A stretch of DNA of 24,628 bases, from the IMG/VR virus record IMGVR_UViG_3300042691_009614, positions 1 to 24,628 of that record, one strand, 5' to 3'. The translations under genes and the position numbers were made by a program. The stretch is from a virus. A model generated the notes under the pieces. It saw only the letters and a list, made by a program, of their open reading frames with translations. It had not been told where the DNA came from and made no database searches. Positions 14,309 to 22,300 of this stretch are shown here, in pieces (position 1 is the stretch's first letter; every line of letters begins with the position of its first letter).

Positions 14309-14744
14309 CAGTGAGTTTCAAGATGCACTTGAATTCGTAAAAAATGAAAAATTGTCAAAAGAAAATGAAAGGGTCTTCGGATTTGAGGGAGAGGACTTGG
14401 ATTTGTTTCTTCTTTGGTCATGTATTCATGGGTATCTTTTTCTTGATTCATGCAAAACTGGGGTCAAAGGCATCGGAATTGCTTATCCAGTTGACAAGAC
14501 TTTTGACAACTCGGAGAGATGGTTTTACTCATTTAATCCGCCAAAAAATGAGAAAAACTCAGATATTTGCATAATGGATTTTTTGGCAAAAACAAACGAA
14601 TCAAAATTCAAAATTTACAAAAAGTTCACCGAAAGATTCCCGAACTGGGAGAACCAAAACAAATACGCTCTCATACGGGGCGTTCCTAGGAAAATATCTA
14701 ACAAATTCATCAACAAATTCATAAAAATAACCAATGGGAAGTAA
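14298..14744 (+). CDS. Acyltransferase-like protein at the T7 gene 13 position
   Basis: A 148-aa protein. ATG 14298, overlapping the fiber stop by 11 nt, is preferred to an upstream in-frame ATG at 14259 buried in the fiber gene. The sequence DLDLFLLWSCIHGYLFL, then ERWFYSFNPPKN and a helix plus FPNWENQNKYALIRG, faintly recalls the GNAT-like fold of HlyC-type acyltransferases and the small internal protein gp13 of T7-like phages. The order nozzle, this gene, gp14-like gene, two giant genes is the same as T7 genes 12-16. The gene is notably AT- and Lys-rich compared with neighbours, like the end of the fiber gene before it. Function is inference only. Confidence 0.7.
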   Translation: MKSNSEFQDALEFVKNEKLSKENERVFGFEGEDLDLFLLWSCIHGYLFLDSCKTGVKGIGIAYPVDKTFDNSERWFYSFNPPKNEKNSDICIMDFLAKTNESKFKIYKKFTERFPNWENQNKYALIRGVPRKISNKFINKFIKITNGK

Positions 14745-15774
14745 AAGCGTAAAACCACCTCCTCCTCGCGATTACGCAGAGGAAATGAAAGGTGCTATAA
14801 GGTCACAGTTGGAAATGATGCCAAGCATCCTTGATGCCGAGCGTAGATACATTCCCCAGTGGCAGGAAAACCAAGAACGCCTGATGCGTGGTCAAGTTAG
14901 GTCGCTAATGGGAATTTATGATAGTGCCATTCCTATGGCGACACAAGTGGCACAAAGACAGCAAAACGCAATGGCACCGATTGTCGGCAACATAGCGACG
15001 TCTGCTCAGGATGTTTACAGAAAATCACTCGGAAGCGACGCCTATGGCTTGCTAAGCACAATGCAAAATCAGGCTTTGTCTGAACTGAAAATGGGCAGAA
15101 GTCTGTCTCCAGAGGAGACAAGACAAGCACAACAGGCTTCCCGTGCGGCTATGCAAGCGAGAGGACTTCAAAGCGGCAATCAAGCCGTTGCACTTGAAGT
15201 TCTCCTGAACAACAACATGGCTACGGCTAGGGAGAACTCCAGAAGACAGTACGCCTCAAACGTCTATGGTCTGTCGGAGGCTTCTGCGGCGAACGCATAC
15301 AATCAGTACGGAGGCCCGATGATGCAGATGGCGTACTCCGCGTCTCCTGCGGCTATGATTAACACCGCTGGCAACATGGTTCAGGGGCTTGGTCCGCAGT
15401 TGTTCAACGCCGAGTCTGGTTATAATGCGGCACTGATTTCATCAAACCGCAAGGAGCAGATGGACGCACAGATTGCGAACGCGAATTCAGCGGCGTCAAT
15501 TACTGGTGCTGGGTTGGGAGCGTTTGGGAAAATTTTTGGAGGTCTGTGCTGGGTTGCACGTGAGGTTTATGGAGAAAATAATCCCCGCTGGCTTGTTTTC
15601 AGTGACTGGATTTCAAACGACGCACCCAAGTGGCTTTTTGATGTTTATTCAAAACATGGAGAGGGTTTTGCGAGATTTATATCAAACAAACCCTTTGTTA
15701 AATTCATAATCAAGAAGGCTATGGACCTTGTTGTTGAGACAAGAATTCAAGAGAACCAAACAATAAAGGCATGA
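14734..15774 (+). CDS. Internal virion protein with C-terminal CWVAREVYG module
   Basis: A 346-aa protein in the T7 gene 14 position. Residues 10-255 are helical, Ala/Gln/Met-rich and lack cysteines, typical of an ejection-core protein (for example RQAQQASRAAMQARGLQSG). A Gly-rich hydrophobic linker (258-271) leads to a separate C-terminal module that begins CWVAREVYG (272-280) and continues with NPRWLVFSDW, a KHGEGFARFISNKP segment and a basic helix. This module resembles the CFI-box C-terminal domain (CFIATAAYG...) known from bacterial proteins. It probably anchors or folds at the membrane. The start overlaps the previous gene by 11 nt; the stop overlaps the next start (ATGA). Confidence 0.78.
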   Translation: MGSKSVKPPPPRDYAEEMKGAIRSQLEMMPSILDAERRYIPQWQENQERLMRGQVRSLMGIYDSAIPMATQVAQRQQNAMAPIVGNIATSAQDVYRKSLGSDAYGLLSTMQNQALSELKMGRSLSPEETRQAQQASRAAMQARGLQSGNQAVALEVLLNNNMATARENSRRQYASNVYGLSEASAANAYNQYGGPMMQMAYSASPAAMINTAGNMVQGLGPQLFNAESGYNAALISSNRKEQMDAQIANANSAASITGAGLGAFGKIFGGLCWVAREVYGENNPRWLVFSDWISNDAPKWLFDVYSKHGEGFARFISNKPFVKFIIKKAMDLVVETRIQENQTIKA

Positions 15775-18700
15775 AAGCAAATCCAATGTTCAAGGGTCTT
15801 CAGGGTGGAGAAATTTTCCCAGCCACCACAGACCTAGTTGCTGGAAAGGCCCGTGGAGATGAGATGCTTTTTAAAGGCATAATGGCGTTTGGAGAAGGAA
15901 TCGCAGATGGAATAAAGGAATATAACCGTTCGGCTGAACTTAATTCTGCGGCGGGGTCTGGCCTTGACGATGCATCTACTAGAGCAATGGTTTACATGAG
16001 CGACCCAGAACTCAAGGGCACTGTTGAGCCTTTGCTTGAAGCGGCTAAAAAGGCCAGAGAAAAGGGAAACACTCAAGGCATGCTTGCGGCAACCAAGGGT
16101 CTTGAAATAACGCTCGGACAACTTCCAACCGCCTATCAACTCCAACAGCAAGACAGGGAGACTGACACGCTCATTCGGACATCTGGTGCCTCATTGATGC
16201 AACTTTACGACATGGCTGGGAAAGACCCAAGGAACGCTGGCATGGTCGCTAACATGGCACCACTTTTTCAGGAATTCCAAGGCTACATTTCTGGGGAGAC
16301 AAGGTTGAGCAGAACTCAGGCTAGGACTTTAGGTGCAAGGCTTTCTGGCGAGGCACAGACATTCGGTGCGAAGTTCGGGCTTTTCAAGGAAGTCCAAAGC
16401 GGAGTTGAGCAACAGGCGGCTCTAGCGGCTAGAAGCGGACTGACGCCTACTGCCACGGTCCAGATTGCCGCAGACATGAACGTTGCCTTGGATTTTGGAA
16501 AATCGTTCGGAGAGAACTTCGACAGCGTGATGTCCAGCGTTGAAAAGGCCAAGTCCGCTGGAGTCCTTAAGGAATCGAAGAGCAGACAAGATATATTTGA
16601 AGAAACAGCGGCGGCGGCTCTCAGTGCGGCTGAAACATCGGCACCAGAGGTTAAGGAGGCTCTTGGTAGGCAGATTGTGCTGGCAAGAAGAAACATGTTT
16701 TTGGAAAGGCATCAGGAACTGTTTGGAATCTCAAGGGCTTCGACGCAAAGGCTTGGCGACTCTGTTGAGCGTTCGCTGATGAGCAGGGTTACTCCGAGGA
16801 TGTCAGCCGCCGCTTCGCTTGGCATCGTGAACGCTGTGAACGGCGGCTGGGCCAACAACTTGGACGTTTCTGGAAGAATGACGTCATCCCGCCCTCTTTC
16901 GCAGTCAATAGACTCGATTTATGAAAGAAAAGCGGCTGAGGCTTTTGCACGTGCAACCCCTGAGCAAAAGGAGGAATACCAGCGTTACTCAGAGAAGGTT
17001 AACGAATGGAGGGCACTTGCGGCTGGTGCAACAGTCAACGGGAGAAGCGGGATTGAAGGCTCTAGGGCGTATACAGCCGAGGAGTGGCTTGAAACCCAAA
17101 ATGTCCCCCAAAAGGCTGAACTGGACAGCCTTCAGGCAGAAGTCTCTTCTGCAAGAGATAGGCTTTGGCAGTTGGAGGACCAAAAGAAAAAAGGAATTTT
17201 CTCGAATGAAAGAGCGATAAACAGGCAGATTGAGGAAGCAAGGGGCAATCTCGATAGTGCACAATCAAGGTTTTCATCTGCATCATCAAAAAGGTCGGTG
17301 CGTATGGCTGAAGCACCAATCGAAAGCCAAATCGAGGTTACTAGCGTAATGGACTTCAGAGAATGGTCTGAATGGTTTTCTGCACTAACATCAGAGGGAA
17401 TGACGCCCCAACAGGCCAATGAAAAAATAAAGAAAGAGGTGATGGGTAGGGTTGGCATTGTCTACGCCGCCAAAGCAACTGAAAACTTAGTCAACGCAAA
17501 ACTCAAGGGAAACCCACTTGAGGTTGAAAAAGCACTTGAAAGACTTGATAAGGCACTGGATGGAGACAAGGATTTGCTTTATAAGGTTGCCGAGGCTTGG
17601 GGTGGCACAGCCGCCGCCGCCGCACTTACGGCGTACGGAAGCAAGATGGGCTATGATGCGGCAAAAAGGTCTCTCATTGGCGGAATCACAAAGGCACAGG
17701 TTTCCCCTACCCCAGCAACACCTCCTCCTATTCCGCAGGGAACTCCTAGACAATTGCACCTTAATTTCTATCCTCCTCCCAAGTTGGTTGGTCAACTTGA
17801 GTTGCTTGACGACGCTGGAAGACCTCTTGGCGTGGGGGCGGCACCTAAGCCGCCAACCCCTGCCGCTGGAGCCGCTGGGACTACCCCTGCCGCAAGCACG
17901 ACACCTGCCGCTGGAACAGCCGCACAGACTCCGCCAGCAAAGGCAGGGCTTGCGAGAAGAACGCTGTCTGGGTTAAAAACTTTTGGCGGAGGCGTCTTGA
18001 AGGTCGGAAGCGGAACCGTTACTGGAGGCTCGCTTGGCAAATATGCTGGAGGGACTGGTGCTATGGCATTGGGTGCAGACAGGGAAACTCAGGAAAATGC
18101 GGCTAGTTTGGGCGGTGTGCTTGGTAGCATCGCTGGTGCTGGACTTTCAGTTGGCTCGCTCGCTGGGCTTGGCTGGGCAACGACAGGTGCAAGGCTAGGC
18201 CCACAGGCACTCGCTGTCACAGAAACAGCGGCGGCGGCTTCGGTGCTTGGAACGAGATATATTGCGGCTCCTCTTTATTCACCAGACGGAGTTTCCTCTC
18301 AGGAGTACTTTGACAGAGGCATGCTTGGAACTTGGCACGAAAAGGTCGGAAGATTCTCGGTGATGTCACTGTTCTGGGACGCTTACAGGGGTCCAGCAGG
18401 GAGAGCAGAGGTTGAGCAACAAGTAAGAGACAGGAGGAGGCAAAAGGGTACCGAAATTAGGGCAGAGGCTCAGGCTGGCGTCAACTTGGCTGAAAAGAGA
18501 ATGTCTGAGTTCGAACGACAGTACAACATGCCTAAGAGAACTCCTTCTGCTGGGATAGCCATTGGAAAGATTGGGGTCGGCAAGCAAGAGGTTGTTGCGA
18601 AGAAAACGGAGGAACAGGTCAGGAATGACTTCGTTAGGCTAGTCTCCGACAGGCTTGGCTACACTCCAACCAACATAGACGAAATGTACGCTAAGTCTGT

Positions 18701-19352
18701 TGAGGGTTCAAAGCCAGTGCTTATTCAACAGGGTGGTTACACTTTCCAAAAAGAAATTACAAACGGGATGGTTTCTTGGAAGGTTCTGCCTCAACTTCAG
18801 AGAAGCGAGACTGAGGAGACTTGGCTGGCGAAGCAAAAGGCTTCTGGAAACGTTTATGACACGTACGTGTCTTCTGACGACAAAGACCCTAACGCTTACA
18901 GAATAAACATGAAAGGTTTCTTCAGGGGGTCCGACAAGGCTAGGGAAGACTTTAACAAGGAGGTTGTTGACACGACAATGGCTAACTCAGGGCTTAGAAG
19001 GTTGATTCAACTTTCTGGAAGCGTTGGCTCAAGGTTCTCGCCTACTGACAAGGCTGAGGCGGAGGCTCTTGCCATTGACATTAGAGGTAGGCTTAGAACC
19101 CAGATGGCTGGCGGTGGTGCTCCTTCGAACTACGAGCAAATCGAAATCCTCAAAAAGTTCATATCCAACCCAACCGACATATTCTCTTGGCCTCCAGCGG
19201 AGTTAAAGAAACTTGAGATGCTTATCCACAGGTCTGAACAGGGGATTGTGAACACTGGCAAACTGTCTGGCGTTTCAATTACATTTGGCAATCCTCAAGA
19301 CAATCTGCAACAAAAGATTGACGAACTTCGTGCAAAAGCCTCAAATAAGTAA
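15771..19352 (+). CDS. Large internal virion (ejection) protein
   Basis: A 1193-aa protein, not matched to a family but in the T7 gene 15 position. Residues 1-420 are helical and Ala/Gly-rich. Residues about 447-500 form a coiled coil (AELDSLQAEVSSARDRLWQ). Residues about 644-725 are a Pro/Ala/Thr-rich low-complexity linker (PTPAAGAAGTTPAASTTP). Residues about 733-835 are Gly/Ala-rich and hydrophobic (LGGVLGSIAGAGLSVGSLAG), like a membrane-inserting glycine-zipper block. The last 350 residues are charged and mixed. Helical core plus a glycine-zipper segment fits proteins that leave the capsid and build a channel through the host envelope. No lytic transglycosylase motif is seen. The start is an ATGA overlap. 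Confidence 0.78.
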   Translation: MKANPMFKGLQGGEIFPATTDLVAGKARGDEMLFKGIMAFGEGIADGIKEYNRSAELNSAAGSGLDDASTRAMVYMSDPELKGTVEPLLEAAKKAREKGNTQGMLAATKGLEITLGQLPTAYQLQQQDRETDTLIRTSGASLMQLYDMAGKDPRNAGMVANMAPLFQEFQGYISGETRLSRTQARTLGARLSGEAQTFGAKFGLFKEVQSGVEQQAALAARSGLTPTATVQIAADMNVALDFGKSFGENFDSVMSSVEKAKSAGVLKESKSRQDIFEETAAAALSAAETSAPEVKEALGRQIVLARRNMFLERHQELFGISRASTQRLGDSVERSLMSRVTPRMSAAASLGIVNAVNGGWANNLDVSGRMTSSRPLSQSIDSIYERKAAEAFARATPEQKEEYQRYSEKVNEWRALAAGATVNGRSGIEGSRAYTAEEWLETQNVPQKAELDSLQAEVSSARDRLWQLEDQKKKGIFSNERAINRQIEEARGNLDSAQSRFSSASSKRSVRMAEAPIESQIEVTSVMDFREWSEWFSALTSEGMTPQQANEKIKKEVMGRVGIVYAAKATENLVNAKLKGNPLEVEKALERLDKALDGDKDLLYKVAEAWGGTAAAAALTAYGSKMGYDAAKRSLIGGITKAQVSPTPATPPPIPQGTPRQLHLNFYPPPKLVGQLELLDDAGRPLGVGAAPKPPTPAAGAAGTTPAASTTPAAGTAAQTPPAKAGLARRTLSGLKTFGGGVLKVGSGTVTGGSLGKYAGGTGAMALGADRETQENAASLGGVLGSIAGAGLSVGSLAGLGWATTGARLGPQALAVTETAAAASVLGTRYIAAPLYSPDGVSSQEYFDRGMLGTWHEKVGRFSVMSLFWDAYRGPAGRAEVEQQVRDRRRQKGTEIRAEAQAGVNLAEKRMSEFERQYNMPKRTPSAGIAIGKIGVGKQEVVAKKTEEQVRNDFVRLVSDRLGYTPTNIDEMYAKSVEGSKPVLIQQGGYTFQKEITNGMVSWKVLPQLQRSETEETWLAKQKASGNVYDTYVSSDDKDPNAYRINMKGFFRGSDKAREDFNKEVVDTTMANSGLRRLIQLSGSVGSRFSPTDKAEAEALAIDIRGRLRTQMAGGGAPSNYEQIEILKKFISNPTDIFSWPPAELKKLEMLIHRSEQGIVNTGKLSGVSITFGNPQDNLQQKIDELRAKASNK

Positions 19353-19354
19353 AA

Positions 19355-22300
19355 ATGGAAGTAACAGACAACAATGGCCTGTATTCACAGACGCTTCCCG
19401 AAGAGTTCTCGCCACAGGCACCAAAGGGAGTAATTCTAGGCTCTGACAATAAGCCCGTAATAGGCTCTACTGGCAACCCAGAGTGGGATGCTTTGCTTGC
19501 AGAAGTTCCTCCAGAACAAAGGGAAGAGGTTCTTGCTAAACTTGCCGCACCAGAGACTCCGCAGGAAATAGACGCAAAGGCAAAGGCTGACGAGAACTTT
19601 GTCATGTCCTATGACCAGTTCTTAGTCTGGGAGCCTTGGAAGGCTGAGCAGGAAGGCGAGTTCTGGAAGTCGTTGGGAGAAGGCATAGACGCCTTTAAGG
19701 AATCGGTTGCACAGGGCGGAAAGGCACTTGCTGACGACCCTCTTGGGTCTCTCGCTAAACTGCCAGCATCGGTAACTGAGGGCTTTTGGCAAGCGACAAG
19801 AGAGTTCGTGCTTATGGCTGTCGATTCTGAGACGCCAGACTCGATTGTATTCAAACTTAATAATGTTATCAGGAACAGGGGTACTGCGGCTGAACGTTAT
19901 AACGGCTATGTCGAGGCAAGAAAAACTAACGCATTATCAAACAGGCTTTACAGAGGCGAAGAAACGCTGGTCATTAACAAGGACTTGATTTCGCCAGAGG
20001 TCACGCAGGTTGTGACTTGGGTCGCAGACCCTCCTTTCCTTGGCCCAGCCGCCGCTACGTTCATGCGTGGTACTGGGAAGATTCTTAATACTGGTGACAT
20101 GCTTTCAAAGGCCCAGATGAAGGCCCAGACGATTTACGCTGGCGTTGTTGGCGGAACCCTTAAGTGGGGTGCTGGCGTTCCGCTTGAGGCTATTGGCGGG
20201 GCGGTAAGCAACACAATCGATATGGGCGTCAGAAAGGCCGCTGGACTTGTTGAAATCGGAACTGGCATTGCCGCAGAGGATGCCACGAAGTTCGCACGTG
20301 TCGCTGGCATCGGTACGGCCTCGGCACACGTCGCTGGCGTTAGCATTCCTTACGCTGGCCCAATAGCGGCGGCTTCGGTTGGCGGCTCAATCCTTGAGTC
20401 TGTTGGCACGGCACTCAGGCTGACAGGAGAGCAGATAGTCAACCAAAAGGGTTACAAGGGTGTTTTCGGGTACGCTAGACAGGCTTTGATGGAAACCGAG
20501 GAAGCCCTGAAAAAGACAAACGGGCAACTTTCGGATAAAACAAAGATTTTTCTCCGTGCCATCGACACAATTGAGCCAGTTCTGTCGTACTCATACGATA
20601 TAGCATCTGGTGCCGTCGGAGGTGCTTTAATCTCAGGTGGCATGGGTTATGCAAACGCCAAAATGGACGGACTTGGTGCTGGCCTTGGCGTCGGCGGAAT
20701 CCTAGGTGCCGCTGGCTCGCTTACCGCTAGGACGATACTTGACGTCAGCGGTGCCTCTAGGAGATGGAGGGAACAGGTTCAAATTCAGTTTGGCCTTGAG
20801 AATCTTAGAAAGTCTAAGCCGAACTTGGCCCACAACTGGTCAACGGTGTTTTCGCATCCGCTTGGCGATGTCATGTCCAGACTTCAAATGGGCAGAACGT
20901 TTGTGATGGCTGAATCCGTCATCCCAAGGTACGACATGAAGGCTTTTTACGGTGCCGACTCTGGGTATGCTGACTTCGCCAAACTGGACCCAGAAAGGCC
21001 AGACGTTGCATCGTTTGAATCAACAGATGCCTACACAATCAGAAGAATGACAGATGGTGCCATTGAGATTGGCCTGAATCTGGACAACCTATTCAACCCA
21101 AGTAAAAAGTTCAAGGGTTTGACGATGGCCCACGAGTTCCACCACGTTCTGATGCGTGACACGGTTCTTGGAAAGCACTATGGCAGACTGTTCAGAGAAA
21201 CGACATTTGGCGTCAGAGACCAAAACGGTATTCTTGTGCAAAGAGGTCTTGTCCCAACAAACGAACTCATTGACTGGGCTAGAAACTATTCCTCGCTCCA
21301 GAATGACTTTGTTATTAGGAACTATTTGTCCCTTGTTGACCCAGATAACGCAAACGACAGGGCAACTATAAACAAAACAAAGGCAGAGTTAATCGAGGCC
21401 GTGCGTTCATACGCAGACGACCTAGATGTTGGCAAACCAACAAAACTTAGCAAGACGCAAGACGACCTGATTTCCTACGTTTCCGAAGAGTTCGGCTCGT
21501 ACTATTACAGCCTTTGGGCGAACGAGAAGCCTATGGAATATTGGCTTCTTGGCGGCAAACTTGAGGGGCTTAAGGCCGCTATGGACATCGCTGGTTCCGC
21601 ATGGGCTGACCACTGGGAATCAAGAATTACAAGGCACGGCACGATGTTCGACTTCCATAAGTTGAGAAAGGGAATCGAAGTTGAGTCTGTGTTCATGAAG
21701 GACGGAAAGCGTGTCCGAGTCGGTGCACTCGACTATCTTCTTGAAGATTTGGTTCGTGCATCGCACAGCCTTAAAAACAACGGATACATTGATATATCCA
21801 ACGCATCTAAGTCGTTCGTTGACGACCTAACAAGAAACGGCTCAGATGAACTCATCGGCTTCGACCCAAAGACGGGAAGGGTTAGAATAAAGAAGGCCAA
21901 GGAAATAGCGGTTGAGATGGCGGCACGTGGCAAGGAAATGGCGAAGGTTCTGGACGCACTTGACCCATCGCAGAGAACATCAATAAAGGGGCCAGACGGC
22001 GTTTACAGAGGCAAGTTCAGCGACTTCGAAATCGATACCTTTGTTCAGGCTGGCCTGATGTCTGGAGGGATGGCACAGAAAATTAAACTCCTTCAGAGGG
22101 CTAGAGACAACTGGCAGAACGGAATGCCAAACGTCTTTGAGACAACCTACTTCGGTGCGTCTATGGAGACTGGCGTTGGGCCTAACCCCCCACGTGTCAG
22201 GGGTAATAAGGTCGCCGTGAAGAACAGAAGGTTCCTTCTTGCTGGACTTGACTTTGCGGTTGGCGAGGACGGGACGCACAAGTTCAACGTTCGCTCAATC

